This document shows, in pieces, positions 1-8,826 of a stretch of 64,000 nt of DNA. The notes under the pieces were generated by a model. The model worked only from the letters and a program-made list of their open reading frames with translations. It did no database searches and was not told where the DNA came from. The stretch is from Paenibacillus aurantius (GTDB lineage Bacteria > Bacillota > Bacilli > Paenibacillales > NBRC-103111). The position numbers were made by a program, and so were the translations under genes. The stretch spans positions 77,001 to 141,000 of the forward strand of contig NZ_CP130318.1 of NCBI RefSeq assembly GCF_032268605.1. The letters run 5' to 3'. The stretch's first letter is position 1. The number at the start of each line of letters is the position of its first letter.

Positions 1-89
1 AAGTAGTACCGGTCCACTAGAAAGAATGCCCGATGGCTCCGTTCGAGAGAGTAGGAAGGGCCGGGAATCCGAACGCGAAAGGACGTCCT

Positions 90-1160
90 ATGAAGATCAA
101 GTGGAAGCTGGGCCGTCCGGCCGTCCCCCCGATGGCCGTATGGATCGCCCTAATCGCAATGCTCACGGTTATCCTTTCCGGCCTGGTGGTCAAGCAGATC
201 AAGCGCCATCCGGGGCCTCCGCCTTCCGCCGCGGAGAAAGTCGAGCCGCCTTCTTCGAAGGCTTCGACAGGCACCGATTCTCTTACCGAGGCTCCCTCTA
301 TGATCATCCCGGTCTATCTCTCGAAGGAGAAGCGGATCGACAAGGTAACGCTCGAAGATTACGTTCGCGGCGTGGTAGCCGGGGAGATGCCGATTGATTT
401 TGAACTGGAAGCGTTGAAGGCCCAGGCGCTGGCGGCCCGGACCTATATGATCCGCCGTCTCGCGGAGCAGGACTTCAGCGGGGTGCCCGATAAGGAGGCA
501 TGGGTGACGGATACGGTCAGCCATCAAGCTTACCTGACGCTCGATTACCTCAAGACCCGCTGGACCGGGGAAGCCTACGAGCGCAACATGGACAAGCTGA
601 ACCGGGCGGTCAATGAGACCAGAGGAATGGTGCTGACCTATGAAGGCAAGCCGATCAACGCGACCTTTTTCTCTACCGGGAACGGGTATACGGAGAATTC
701 GGAGGATTACTGGGGAGTCTATGTTCCCTACCTTAGAAGCGTGAAGAGTCCTTGGGACGAGGCGTCCCCGGAATACCGGTCGACCGCTGTGTTCAGCCTG
801 AAAGAGTTTGCTAGCCGGCTGGGGCTCCCCAGTACGGTGTCGGCGGCATCGGCGGGTAACGGCTTTAAGGTGCAGGGATACACGGAAGGTCACAGGGTAA
901 GCAAAGCGACCGTGGCGGGACGGACGTTCAGCGGCCGGGAAATCCGGGAGAAGCTGGGCCTGCGTTCCTCTCAGTTTCAATGGAAGGTGAAGGGGACGAA
1001 CATCGAATTTACAACCTTCGGCTACGGGCACGGAGTAGGCATGAGCCAGTGGGGAGCGAACGCGATGGCGAAGGAGGGCCGTACCGCGGAGGAGATCGTC
1101 AAATACTATTACACGGGCATATCGCTTGAGAAAGATTCCGCCTATCTTACCATGAAATAA
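90..1160 (+). CDS. spoIID: stage II sporulation protein D (SpoIID)
   Basis: SpoIID is the membrane-anchored lytic transglycosylase of the DMP complex that drives engulfment of the forespore. The product is 356 residues with one N-terminal membrane segment (about residues 14-34) and an extracytoplasmic SpoIID domain. The GEMP motif carries the likely catalytic Glu at residue 99, and the typical GYGHGVGMSQWGA motif lies near the C terminus. I chose ATG 90 because GAAAGGA sits 6 nt upstream; an in-frame ATG at 33 has no clear ribosome site. spoIIQ follows, as expected for a sporulation neighbourhood. Family assignment is firm; activity is inferred from the family. Confidence 0.93.
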   Translation: MKIKWKLGRPAVPPMAVWIALIAMLTVILSGLVVKQIKRHPGPPPSAAEKVEPPSSKASTGTDSLTEAPSMIIPVYLSKEKRIDKVTLEDYVRGVVAGEMPIDFELEALKAQALAARTYMIRRLAEQDFSGVPDKEAWVTDTVSHQAYLTLDYLKTRWTGEAYERNMDKLNRAVNETRGMVLTYEGKPINATFFSTGNGYTENSEDYWGVYVPYLRSVKSPWDEASPEYRSTAVFSLKEFASRLGLPSTVSAASAGNGFKVQGYTEGHRVSKATVAGRTFSGREIREKLGLRSSQFQWKVKGTNIEFTTFGYGHGVGMSQWGANAMAKEGRTAEEIVKYYYTGISLEKDSAYLTMK

Positions 1161-1214
1161 CAAAGCTACCGGATCAGGCACTAGCAACCTCTCAACCAAA
1201 TCTCATCCCCTGGT

Positions 1215-1242
1215 GTATAAAACAAATCTATCTGGCAACAAT
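1215..1242 (+). promoter_or_regulatory. sigma-F type promoter of spoIIQ
   Basis: GTATA at 1215-1219 and GGCAACAAT at 1234-1242 are 14 nt apart and match the forespore sigma-F consensus (GYATA, GGNRAYAMT). The pair lies 22 nt before the spoIIQ start, and spoIIQ is a known sigma-F target in Bacillus. Not tested. Confidence 0.65.
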
Positions 1243-1263
1243 GGTGGATGAGGTGATAAAACT

Positions 1264-1995
1264 ATGAATGAAAACAAAAACATTCAGTTGAAAGAAGAAG
1301 CCCCTCAAACTCAAGAGGGAGCGAAAGCGGCCGGTAACTCTCTGACGTGGAGAAGGCTGATGGCCAAAAAATGGGCCTTCCCCGCCATCTACATGGCAGC
1401 GGCTGCAATTATTTTAACACTCATGTGGGTCTACCAGGGAGCGGGTAAGAACGCTTTATCCGATGACCAAGTCGGCCTGACCACAGAAAAAGCCGGACAG
1501 CCTGCCGCAACGGGCAAGGATTCCGTCGCCACCTCCGCCCAGTCGGAGCAGTTCCAGTGGCCGGTTCTGAACCGCAGCGAGCTCGAAGTCAGCCTGCCGT
1601 ACTTTGACAGCAAAGCCTCCGCGGAAGCCAAGCAGGAAGCCATGCTCGAGTATGACGGAACGTTCACCCCGCACGTGGGTCTGGATTTGGCCCGCGAAGA
1701 CAACCAGCCGTTTGATGTTCTGGCCGCAGCAGGCGGAAAAGTAACCGCCGTCGACAAGAATGCCATCGCCGGAAGCCTTGTGGAAATTACCCACTCGAAC
1801 GGGCTGGTCTCGGTTTACCAAAGCCTCACCGACGTGAAGGTCACCAAGGGCGCTGAAGTGAAACGGGGCGATGTAATCGCCAAAGCCGGCCGTAACGAGC
1901 TGGAGAAGGACGAGGGTATTCACCTTCACTTTGAAGTACGTCAAGGCGAAGACGGCGGAGTCGTCAACCCGGAAACGCTGCTTCCCAATCCATAA
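1264..1995 (+). CDS. spoIIQ: stage II sporulation protein Q (SpoIIQ), LytM/M23 domain
   Basis: SpoIIQ is the forespore membrane protein that pairs with SpoIIIAH across the intermembrane space and forms the channel between mother cell and forespore. The 243-residue product has a cytoplasmic N terminus, one membrane segment (about residues 39-58) and a C-terminal LytM domain. Both zinc motifs are present: HVGLD at residues 137-141 and HLH at 220-222. In B. subtilis SpoIIQ the first His is replaced, making that domain inactive, so this copy resembles the clostridial type. GAGGTGAT 7 nt upstream supports ATG 1264. An intrinsic terminator follows. Confidence 0.9.
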   Translation: MNENKNIQLKEEAPQTQEGAKAAGNSLTWRRLMAKKWAFPAIYMAAAAIILTLMWVYQGAGKNALSDDQVGLTTEKAGQPAATGKDSVATSAQSEQFQWPVLNRSELEVSLPYFDSKASAEAKQEAMLEYDGTFTPHVGLDLAREDNQPFDVLAAAGGKVTAVDKNAIAGSLVEITHSNGLVSVYQSLTDVKVTKGAEVKRGDVIAKAGRNELEKDEGIHLHFEVRQGEDGGVVNPETLLPNP

Positions 1996-2013
1996 AAGCA
2001 AGTCCCATCAAGG

Positions 2014-2041
2014 GCAGAAGGACAATCCTTCTGCTTTTTTT
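2014..2041 (+). terminator. intrinsic terminator after spoIIQ
   Basis: A perfect 9-bp stem (GCAGAAGGA with TCCTTCTGC) and a CAA loop are followed by seven T residues. Confidence 0.9.
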
Positions 2042-2055
2042 GTTGTCCGGCCAAA

Positions 2056-2083
2056 GAATATCTAGGCCCGCCCCTCATATACT
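2056..2083 (+). promoter_or_regulatory. sigma-E type promoter of spoIIID
   Basis: GAATATC at 2056-2062 and CATATACT at 2076-2083 are 13 nt apart and closely fit the mother-cell sigma-E consensus (GHATATT, CATACAHT). spoIIID is a known sigma-E gene. Untested. Confidence 0.65.
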
Positions 2084-2117
2084 GTACCAAACTATCTCGA
2101 GCAGGGAGGCGAGGCGA

Positions 2118-2408
2118 GTGCATGATTACATCAAGGAACGGACGATCAAGATCGGCCGCAGCATCGTGGAGACGAAGAATACGGTTCGCACCATAGCCAA
2201 GGAATTCGGCGTTTCCAAAAGCACCGTTCACAAGGATTTAACCGAGCGGCTTCCGGATATCAACCCTGAGCTGGCCAACCAGGTCAAAACCATTCTGGAG
2301 TACCACAAGTCGATCCGGCATTTGCGCGGAGGAGAAGCGACCAAGGTCAAATATAAAAAATCCACCCGCTACCGGACGCAAGAGCAGCTCGTAACCGCCC
2401 CTTCCTGA
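2118..2408 (+). CDS. spoIIID: sporulation transcriptional regulator SpoIIID
   Basis: SpoIIID is a small DNA-binding protein that activates and represses mother-cell sigma-E genes. The 96-residue product starts at GTG 2118 with HDYIKERTIKIG, nearly identical to B. subtilis SpoIIID from its first residue, and AGGCGAGG lies just upstream. The helix-turn-helix (TIAKEFGVSKSTVHKDL) and the basic region SIRHLRGGEATK are conserved. Only the C-terminal tail diverges. A sigma-E promoter is visible upstream and mbl follows, the same order as in B. subtilis. Identification is very secure. Confidence 0.97.
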   Translation: MHDYIKERTIKIGRSIVETKNTVRTIAKEFGVSKSTVHKDLTERLPDINPELANQVKTILEYHKSIRHLRGGEATKVKYKKSTRYRTQEQLVTAPS

Positions 2409-2559
2409 AATTCCGCCCCTCCCTGCCCCAGCCTCCCTATCAATCGTCGTAAAAAAGAGGATTTTAGAAGTTTGTGGCGAAAATTAGCTATAATCTTATA
2501 AGGTTCGAATGCCGATAGTATAAGTTAACGAGTGTTGGCCGGGGAGGATCAGGTATTGC

Positions 2560-3561
2560 ATGTTTACGAAGGATATCGGCATTGATTTGGGCACGGCGAA
2601 TGTGCTGATTTATGTGAAGGGAAGAGGAATCGTTCTCAATGAGCCTTCCGTCGTGGCCATCGACAGCGGAACGAAGAAGGTCCTCGCGGTCGGCGAGGAA
2701 GCCCGCCGCATGGTCGGGCGGACGCCCGGTCATATCGTGATGATCCGCCCGCTTAAGGATGGAGTCATCGCCGATTTTGAAGTCACCGAGATGATGCTGA
2801 GTCATTTTATTTCCAAGGTCGGGGGCAAAAAGTGGTACGGCCGGCCCCGCATTCTCATTTGTGCCCCGAGCGGGATTACCCCGGTCGAACAGAAGGCGAT
2901 CCGGGAAGCCGCGGAACGAAGCGGCGGCAAGGAAGTTTTTCTGGAGGAAGAACCCAAAGTAGCGGCGGTTGGAGCCGGAATGGATATTTACCAGCCGAGC
3001 GGCAATATGGTAGTGGATATCGGCGGAGGAACTACGGATGTAGCCGTGCTTTCCATGGGCGACATCGTAACCTCCGCTTCTATTAAGATGGCGGGGGACA
3101 AGTTCGACAGCGCCATCATGAAATATATCAAAGACAAGTACAAGCTCCTGATCGGGGAACGGACCGCCGAGGACATCAAGTTCAAAACCGCAACCGTTTA
3201 TCCCGGCAGCCGCTCGGAGGAGATCGACATCCGCGGAAGGGACATGGTAACGGGCCTTCCGCAAGGGATTACGATCCGCTCCGCCGAGATCAGCGAGGCG
3301 CTGCGGGAGCCGGCCGCCACCATCGTGGCCGCGGCCAAGAACGTGCTGGAGCAGACGCCGCCCGAGCTTTCGGCGGACATTATTGACCGGGGCATCATTC
3401 TGACCGGGGGCGGGGCACTCCTTCCGGGATTCGACCAGCTCCTCGCGGAGCAGCTCATGGTGCCGGTCCTTATTGCGGATGACCCGATGAACTGTGTGGT
3501 CAAAGGGACCGGCGCCATGCTGGACAACCTCGACAAAGCGACGAAGAAAAAATGGGTGTAG
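2560..3561 (+). CDS. mbl: MreB-family actin-like protein Mbl
   Basis: Mbl is a bacterial actin that forms membrane-associated filaments guiding side-wall peptidoglycan synthesis. The 333-residue product has the actin nucleotide motifs GIDLGTANV near the N terminus, DIGGGTTDVAVLS mid-protein and a late GGGALLPG. Length fits the family. I call it Mbl rather than MreB because of its position directly after spoIIID and before flhO-flhP, the B. subtilis arrangement. GGGGAGGA lies about 11 nt upstream of ATG 2560. A TATAAT at 2489-2494 could be its -10 element but lacks a good -35. Confidence 0.9.
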   Translation: MFTKDIGIDLGTANVLIYVKGRGIVLNEPSVVAIDSGTKKVLAVGEEARRMVGRTPGHIVMIRPLKDGVIADFEVTEMMLSHFISKVGGKKWYGRPRILICAPSGITPVEQKAIREAAERSGGKEVFLEEEPKVAAVGAGMDIYQPSGNMVVDIGGGTTDVAVLSMGDIVTSASIKMAGDKFDSAIMKYIKDKYKLLIGERTAEDIKFKTATVYPGSRSEEIDIRGRDMVTGLPQGITIRSAEISEALREPAATIVAAAKNVLEQTPPELSADIIDRGIILTGGGALLPGFDQLLAEQLMVPVLIADDPMNCVVKGTGAMLDNLDKATKKKWV

Positions 3562-3658
3562 CCTTTCTATGCCTTTATTATAAAGTAAACGAATTGTACG
3601 GATCTCCTTTCTTTGATAAGGTAGAAGGGGAACCGGCGGGGAAATCAGGAGGAATGAC

Positions 3659-4570
3659 ATGTTAAGAGGACTGTATACGGCGGCGGCAGGCATGATCTCT
3701 CAACAAAGAAAACACGATACGGTAACCAATAACATAGCGAACCTGAACACCCCGGGGTACAAGCAGAACAACGCGGTTTCCCGGTCGTTTCCGGAAATGC
3801 TTATTTCCCTTACCAACGGGGAAACAGGAGGAAGAACCTCCCGGGCGATCGGCCGGCTTAACACCGGCGTGCTGGCCGAGGAGGATCCGTCCGTTTACGT
3901 TCAAGGCGACCTGCAGGAAACGAAGAACACGTTTGATTTTGCTCTCGTGTCCGATATTCAGCTGAATAACCTGGCCTTTGACGGACGGGGAATGGCCTTC
4001 GATGCGAACGGTGAACGAGTGTTCCAGCCTCAGGCATTCTTCACAGTACAGGATGCGGCAGGACAGCTGCGTTATTCCCGGAACGGCAAATTTACGGCGA
4101 ATGACCAAGGCGAGCTCGTGACCTCGGAAGGCTATAAGGTGCTCGGCACCGACGGGCAGCCGATTGTTCTGGCCGACGGGAACGGGACCTTCCTGGCGGA
4201 TGCGAAGCTGACCCCCGACGGGCGTTTTCTTGATTCCCAGAACGGCCAGCCGCTCGTGAAGAATCCGAACACCCCCCAGCAGGCTCCTCTTCAGATTATG
4301 GTCTCGAAGATCGAGAACCCGAACCGGCTCATCCGCGAAGGCAATGGAGTCTACCGCGTGAATGAAGGAGACGAAGGGCTGGTCACCCCGGTGACCGCGA
4401 ACGATCAGGTGGAGGTCCGGCAGGGGTATCTGGAGCGTTCGAATGTGGACGCGGCCCAGTCGATGGTCGACATGAACACGGCCCTTCGCGCCTATGAAGC
4501 AAACCAGAAGGTCGTGCAATATTATGACAAGAGCCTGGAAAAGGCCGTCAATGAAGTAGGCCGGGTCTAG
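3659..4570 (+). CDS. flhO: flagellar hook-basal body rod protein FlhO
   Basis: FlhO is a FlgF/FlgG-type rod component exported by the flagellar type III system. The 303-residue product begins with the rod signature (LRGLYTAAAGM, TVTNNIANLNTPGYKQ) and ends with the flagellar coiled-coil motif containing QGYLERSNVD and NTALRAYEANQKV. AGGAGG 6 nt upstream fixes ATG 3659. flhP follows 46 nt later, and the mbl-flhO-flhP order matches B. subtilis, where these rod genes lie outside the main flagellar operon. Confidence 0.92.
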   Translation: MLRGLYTAAAGMISQQRKHDTVTNNIANLNTPGYKQNNAVSRSFPEMLISLTNGETGGRTSRAIGRLNTGVLAEEDPSVYVQGDLQETKNTFDFALVSDIQLNNLAFDGRGMAFDANGERVFQPQAFFTVQDAAGQLRYSRNGKFTANDQGELVTSEGYKVLGTDGQPIVLADGNGTFLADAKLTPDGRFLDSQNGQPLVKNPNTPQQAPLQIMVSKIENPNRLIREGNGVYRVNEGDEGLVTPVTANDQVEVRQGYLERSNVDAAQSMVDMNTALRAYEANQKVVQYYDKSLEKAVNEVGRV

Positions 4571-4616
4571 CCCTTCTTAACCGGATGCGGCTATATTACG
4601 TTCCAGGAGGTTGGAT

Positions 4617-5459
4617 ATGAATCCTTCTTTAATTAATTCGATGGTGACGATGCACGGGCTTCAGCAGAAGCTTGATGTGCTGGCGAACAACATGGCGAAC
4701 TTGAACACGGCCGGGTACAAACGCAAGGAAGCCACCTTTGAGGATATATTGAACAATGTGAAGCAGCAGCCCCAATCCTTTCAGAAGGAAGGCCGGCTGT
4801 CTCCGCTCGGCTATACCCAAGGCTGGGGGGCCAAGCTCAGCCAGGTGCAGACCGATCTGTCCCAAGGTACGCTGAACCCGACCGGTCTCGACACGGATCT
4901 GGCCCTTGAAGGGGGAGCTTTGTTCGAGCTGCAGACTCCGGACGGCGAAACTGCCTATACCCGGAACGGAGCGTTCGAGCTCACCGTCAACCCTAACGAT
5001 CCCACCAATGTATATTTGGCTACGAAGGACGGAAACTATATCAAAGGTGTCGACAACCTGCCCATCAAGGTTCCCGCGGGAATGAAGATGGTGGTGGATG
5101 AGGGCGGCGTGGTAACGGCCTTCCGGGAAAGCGATCCCGCGAGCGGATCGGTTCCCGTCGGTCAGCTGAAGCTGGTCCGGGTCATCCGCCCCGCCTATTT
5201 GCAGGAGGTTGGCGACAACCTGTACACCGTGCCCGCCGGTTTGAACAATCCCCCCGGGTCCATCGTCCGTGACGTCAACCCTGCTTCTCCGCTGGAGGAG
5301 AAGGTAGCCGTCCGCCAAGGCTATTTGGAGCAGTCCAATGTCAGCCTGAGCGACGAAATGACGGAGCTCCTGACGGTACAGAGGGCGTTTCAATTGACCT
5401 CGAGGGCGGTCAGTTCGTCGGATATGATGATGAACATGGCCAACAACCTGCGCGGGTGA
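4617..5459 (+). CDS. flhP: flagellar hook-basal body rod protein FlhP
   Basis: FlhP is the second FlgG-type rod protein of this pair and probably forms distal rod with FlhO. The 280-residue product has the N-terminal motif VLANNMANLNTAGYKRK and the C-terminal QGYLEQSNVSLSDEM and VQRAFQLTSRAV. A TTG at 4611 is in frame but abuts AGGAGG (4605-4610); ATG 4617 has a 6-nt spacing and is preferred. The stop overlaps a possible GTG of the next small gene, suggesting translational coupling. Confidence 0.92.
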   Translation: MNPSLINSMVTMHGLQQKLDVLANNMANLNTAGYKRKEATFEDILNNVKQQPQSFQKEGRLSPLGYTQGWGAKLSQVQTDLSQGTLNPTGLDTDLALEGGALFELQTPDGETAYTRNGAFELTVNPNDPTNVYLATKDGNYIKGVDNLPIKVPAGMKMVVDEGGVVTAFRESDPASGSVPVGQLKLVRVIRPAYLQEVGDNLYTVPAGLNNPPGSIVRDVNPASPLEEKVAVRQGYLEQSNVSLSDEMTELLTVQRAFQLTSRAVSSSDMMMNMANNLRG

Positions 5460-5479
5460 CCGAAATGAGGAATGCGGTC

Positions 5480-5692
5480 ATGACCGATAAACCATCCAAA
5501 CCGGTGCAGCGTTCGGCAGGGGCACGCCGGCTGCTGCCGGTGATTCGCGTTTTGCTGATTCCACTCATTTGTGTCTTGGCGCTGTTCGCCGGACTCGCGA
5601 TCGGATACGTCACACTGGGCGGACAGCCTTTTGCCGATGTATGGAAGCTCAGCACGTGGAAGCATCTGTTCGATCTTGTGTTTGCTCCCTAA
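5480..5692 (+). CDS. small membrane protein, EpuA/DUF-type (often labelled RNA polymerase subunit beta)
   Basis: This 70-residue product has a basic N terminus and one long hydrophobic segment (about residues 14-43), then GYVTLGGQPFADVWKLSTWKH. It matches the pattern of the EpuA-like family, commonly mis-labelled as an RNA polymerase beta subunit in Bacillales; nothing in it looks like a polymerase. AGGAA 7 nt before ATG 5480 supports this start; GTG 5456 and ATG 5465 are in-frame alternatives, the first overlapping the flhP stop. It is probably cotranscribed with flhO-flhP. Function is unknown. Confidence 0.7.
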   Translation: MTDKPSKPVQRSAGARRLLPVIRVLLIPLICVLALFAGLAIGYVTLGGQPFADVWKLSTWKHLFDLVFAP

Positions 5693-5695
5693 CCC

Positions 5696-5718
5696 AACTC
5701 CCGCAAGGGAGTTTTTTT
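5696..5718 (+). terminator. intrinsic terminator after the flhO-flhP operon
   Basis: A 7-bp stem (AACTCCC with GGGAGTT) and a GCAA loop are followed by a run of T. Its tail runs into a perfect Spo0A-type box. Confidence 0.9.
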
Positions 5719-5724
5719 GTCGAA
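5716..5724 (+). promoter_or_regulatory. perfect Spo0A-type box (TTTGTCGAA)
   Basis: The 9-mer TTTGTCGAA matches the 0A box consensus exactly. It lies about 155 nt before the PgsA-like gene and overlaps the T-run of the preceding terminator. Function is inferred only. Confidence 0.4.
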
Positions 5725-5805
5725 AGGGGTTTGGGGTGGAGCGGACCCCGCCTAACGTTCTTTTTCCCTAGGGCCGACGGCTCAGGACCGGGAAGGAAGG
5801 ACTCC

Positions 5806-5835
5806 TTCACTTTTGGGGGGCGGGTACGTTATAAT
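5806..5835 (+). promoter_or_regulatory. candidate sigma-A promoter of the PgsA-like gene
   Basis: A consensus TATAAT lies at 5830-5835 with TTCACT at 5806-5811, spacing 18. It is the only good -10 before the TTG start at 5876. Confidence 0.45.
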
Positions 5836-5875
5836 GTAGGGAATGTAGAACCTTGGGAAAGGGAGAGAACCGGAC

Positions 5876-6424
5876 TTGAATGCGCCGATCGCGTTAACCA
5901 TGCTGCGCTTTGTCTTAATCCCCGTTTATATTTATTTCTTCTCCAACGGGCAGATTGCGACAGCATATGCCGTCATGGTAGCCGCAGGTGCAACGGATGT
6001 CCTGGACGGCTACTTGGCGAGAAGGAATGGACAAGTTACTGAGCTCGGAAGCATGCTCGATCCGCTTGCGGACAAGCTGATGATGCTGACGGTCTTTTTA
6101 TCCCTGCTCTTGTCCGGGCGGATTCCGTGGCTCGCAGCGGGAGCCATGCTGTTTCGCGATGCGGCGATGATCAGCGGGTCGGCCTTCTTTCATTTCCGCG
6201 GCAAGAAAACGGTCCCCGCCGACACGATGGGCAAACTGACGACCGTGCTGTACTACGTGGCCGTTACGCTCATTTTCTTCAACGTCCCCTACGCCATGAA
6301 CTGCCTCTGGGCGGTCATTGCCTTATCCTTCCTAACCTCCCTGCTGTATATCTTCAAGTTCCGTAATCTTAACCAGCTAACCGGCACCAAGAAAACAAAA
6401 AGAGCATTTTCCAAGCGCGGCTAG
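5876..6424 (+). CDS. CDP-alcohol phosphatidyltransferase, PgsA-like
   Basis: The family moves a phosphatidyl group from CDP-diacylglycerol to an alcohol such as glycerol-3-phosphate in phospholipid synthesis. The 182-residue integral membrane product carries the full catalytic signature: D(V)LDG, two residues, AR, then G and LDPLADKL (about residues 40-66). The spacing fits the family, with four or five hydrophobic segments around it. The start is TTG 5876 after a purine-rich GGGAGAG. Whether this is the main PgsA or a paralogue cannot be told from sequence alone. It stands alone behind its own promoter. Confidence 0.85.
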   Translation: MNAPIALTMLRFVLIPVYIYFFSNGQIATAYAVMVAAGATDVLDGYLARRNGQVTELGSMLDPLADKLMMLTVFLSLLLSGRIPWLAAGAMLFRDAAMISGSAFFHFRGKKTVPADTMGKLTTVLYYVAVTLIFFNVPYAMNCLWAVIALSFLTSLLYIFKFRNLNQLTGTKKTKRAFSKRG

Positions 6425-6550
6425 AGGCCGTTCCCGGAAAGATGCTCCCTTATGTGAACCCTCGGGAGCTGCAGCTCGCCGAAGGGACGTCCGTAGTATA
6501 AGTGCAAGCATGAGATTTTATACAAGCTGCCGATGAAAGGAGATTGAATT

Positions 6551-6982
6551 ATGTTGGATGTCAATCAAATTCAGGAAATTATCCCCCACCGGTATCCCTT
6601 TCTGCTCGTAGACCGGATTCTGGAAGTGGAAGAGGGCGTTAGAGCGGTGGGAATCAAAAACGTAACGGTTAACGAACCCTTTTTTGAGGGGCATTTTCCC
6701 GGGTACCCGGTCATGCCGGGCGTGCTGATTGTGGAAGCACTCGCCCAAGTAGGAGCGGTCGCGATGCTGAAGCTCGAAGCGAACCGCGGGAAGCTGGGCT
6801 TTTTTGCAGGAATCGACAGCTGCCGTTTCCGGGAGCAGGTCGTGCCGGGAGATACGCTGACGCTTGAAACGGAAATCACCCGGTTGAAGGGAGCCATCGC
6901 CAAGGCGAAGGGGACGGCCAAGGTGGGAGACCGTGTGGTGGCCGAGGCCGAAATGATGTTTGCGCTCGCGGACCGCAAGTAA
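6551..6982 (+). CDS. fabZ: 3-hydroxyacyl-ACP dehydratase FabZ
   Basis: FabZ dehydrates 3-hydroxyacyl-ACP in fatty acid elongation. The 143-residue hot-dog fold protein contains [12 protein letters not shown], the catalytic His in [14 protein letters not shown] and the catalytic Glu in VEALAQVGA; all are intact and length is standard. AAAGGAGA 7 nt upstream fixes ATG 6551. The same gene lies in this region in B. subtilis. An imperfect inverted repeat (GAGCATTTTCC and GGAAAGATGCTC) after the previous gene may separate the two transcripts. Confidence 0.96.
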   Translation: MLDVNQIQEIIPHRYPFLLVDRILEVEEGVRAVGIKNVTVNEPFFEGHFPGYPVMPGVLIVEALAQVGAVAMLKLEANRGKLGFFAGIDSCRFREQVVPGDTLTLETEITRLKGAIAKAKGTAKVGDRVVAEAEMMFALADRK

Positions 6983-7101
6983 AACGCTGGTAAACGGGAA
7001 AAAAGCGATTCACCTGCCTCGAGAAAGGATAAACATTTACGTTGGTTCCGTGTTTTTAATACATATCCCTTATATAGAGATCACCCGAGGAGGAAGAAAT
7101 C

Positions 7102-8805
7102 ATGACAGCCCAATCACGCGTACAGACCCACTACAAGCTCTGGCTTGAGGACGAGACCATCGATGCCGAGACCAAGGCGGAGCTGGAGGCTCTTAAGGAT
7201 CAGGCCCAGGAAATCGAAGACCGCTTCTATAAGGATCTGGAATTTGGAACGGGCGGGATGCGCGGGGTCGTCGGAGCCGGGACGAACCGGATGAACCTTT
7301 ACACCATCGGCAGGGCCACCCAAGGCCTGGCCCAGTTTCTGCTGAAGGATCCTTCGCGCCGGCATGCGGTGGTGATAGCTTATGATTCCCGCAACTTCTC
7401 CCCGGAATTCGCCCTGGAGTCCGCTTTGGTGCTCGCCGCCAACGGAATCGAGGCCCATGTGTTCGAATCGCTCCGGCCGACACCCGAGCTGTCCTTTGCC
7501 GTTCGGCAGCTGAAGGCTTCCGCCGGCATTGTCGTTACGGCCAGCCATAATCCGCCGGAATATAACGGATACAAAGTATACGGTTCGGACGGGGGCCAGA
7601 TGGTCACCGATCAGGCCTCGCAGGTGATGGAGCAGATCGGCCTGCTGGAGTCGTTCGCTTCGGTACGGAGAATTTCCCAGGGAGAAGCCGAGGCCAAAGG
7701 ACTGCTGCATTGGCTCGGGGAAGAGATTGATAAGGCGTATACGGAGGCCGTCACGGCCGTCAGCCCCAATCCGGAAATCGTCAAAGAGATGGGGAACGAC
7801 CTCCAGATCGTCTACACCCCACTTCACGGAGCCGGGAACTTGAGTGTCCGCCGGGTGCTGAAGGAGCTAGGTTTCCAGCAGGTCCACGTGGTGGCGGAGC
7901 AGGAACAGCCGGATGCGCTGTTCTCGACCGTCAAGTCGCCGAATCCGGAGGAAAAAGCGGCTTTTGAGCTGGCGATGGACCTGGGCCGCCGGATTGATGC
8001 GGATATTATTATCGGCACCGACCCTGACTGTGACCGGATGGGAGCGGTCGTTAAGGACGCGTCCGGGGAATATGTCATCCTGAGCGGTAATCAATCGGGC
8101 GCGATCATGGTAAACTATCTCTTGAGCAGCCTGAAAGAACGCGGACAGCTTCCGGATAACGGAGTCGTGATCAAAACGATCGTAACGAGCGAAATGGGGG
8201 CGGAAATTGCCCGCAGCTACGGCATGCACGTGATCAATACCCTGACCGGCTTCAAGTACATCGGGGAGAAGATGACGGAATTCGCCCGTACCGGGGAACG
8301 CCAATTCCTGTTCGGTTATGAGGAAAGCTACGGCTACCTGGCCGGAACGTATGCCCGCGATAAGGACGCGGTCATTGCCTCCATGCTGATCTGTGAAGCG
8401 GCCGCGTATTACAAAAAGCAGGGCAAGACGCTTTACGACGTCCTCCAGGAGCTCTATGAGAAGCACGGGTACTTCATGGAAAAGCTGGAGTCCCGGACGC
8501 TGAAGGGAAAGGACGGCTTGGCCAAAATCGGCCAGATTATGGACGATTGGAGAACCAATCCCCCGGCTGAGGTCAACGGCGTGAAGGTCAAGCAGGTGCT
8601 GGACTATTCGAACGGCATTGACGATCTGCCAAAAGAGAATGTGCTTAAGTACGTGCTCGAGAACGGCGCTTGGTTTACCCTGCGTCCTTCGGGAACGGAG
8701 CCGAAGATCAAAGTGTATTTTGCCGTCAACGGGGATACGGCAAGCGAATCCGTCCGCCAGCTGGAGGCTATGGCCGAAACGGTGATGACCCGGGTCGACG
8801 CTTAA
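7102..8805 (+). CDS. pgcA: alpha-phosphoglucomutase / phosphohexomutase
   Basis: The enzyme interconverts hexose 1- and 6-phosphates, supplying glucose-1-phosphate for UDP-glucose and wall glycans. The 567-residue product is close to B. subtilis PgcA in length. It has the phosphoserine loop TASHNPPEYNGYK (Ser148), the metal loop DPDCDR (307-312), the sugar-binding GYEESYGY and the phosphate loop RPSGTEPKIK. GAGGAGGAA upstream supports ATG 7102. The neighbouring envelope genes fit a role in precursor supply. The symbol follows B. subtilis and substrate preference is inferred. Confidence 0.88.
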   Translation: MTAQSRVQTHYKLWLEDETIDAETKAELEALKDQAQEIEDRFYKDLEFGTGGMRGVVGAGTNRMNLYTIGRATQGLAQFLLKDPSRRHAVVIAYDSRNFSPEFALESALVLAANGIEAHVFESLRPTPELSFAVRQLKASAGIVVTASHNPPEYNGYKVYGSDGGQMVTDQASQVMEQIGLLESFASVRRISQGEAEAKGLLHWLGEEIDKAYTEAVTAVSPNPEIVKEMGNDLQIVYTPLHGAGNLSVRRVLKELGFQQVHVVAEQEQPDALFSTVKSPNPEEKAAFELAMDLGRRIDADIIIGTDPDCDRMGAVVKDASGEYVILSGNQSGAIMVNYLLSSLKERGQLPDNGVVIKTIVTSEMGAEIARSYGMHVINTLTGFKYIGEKMTEFARTGERQFLFGYEESYGYLAGTYARDKDAVIASMLICEAAAYYKKQGKTLYDVLQELYEKHGYFMEKLESRTLKGKDGLAKIGQIMDDWRTNPPAEVNGVKVKQVLDYSNGIDDLPKENVLKYVLENGAWFTLRPSGTEPKIKVYFAVNGDTASESVRQLEAMAETVMTRVDA

Positions 8806-8826
8806 TTAGAATAGGAAGTGAATCCA

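Noticed and set aside
2040-2117. Upstream extension of spoIIID to an ATG at 2040
   Set aside because: The extension crosses the terminator tail and the sigma-E promoter, and homology starts at GTG 2118.
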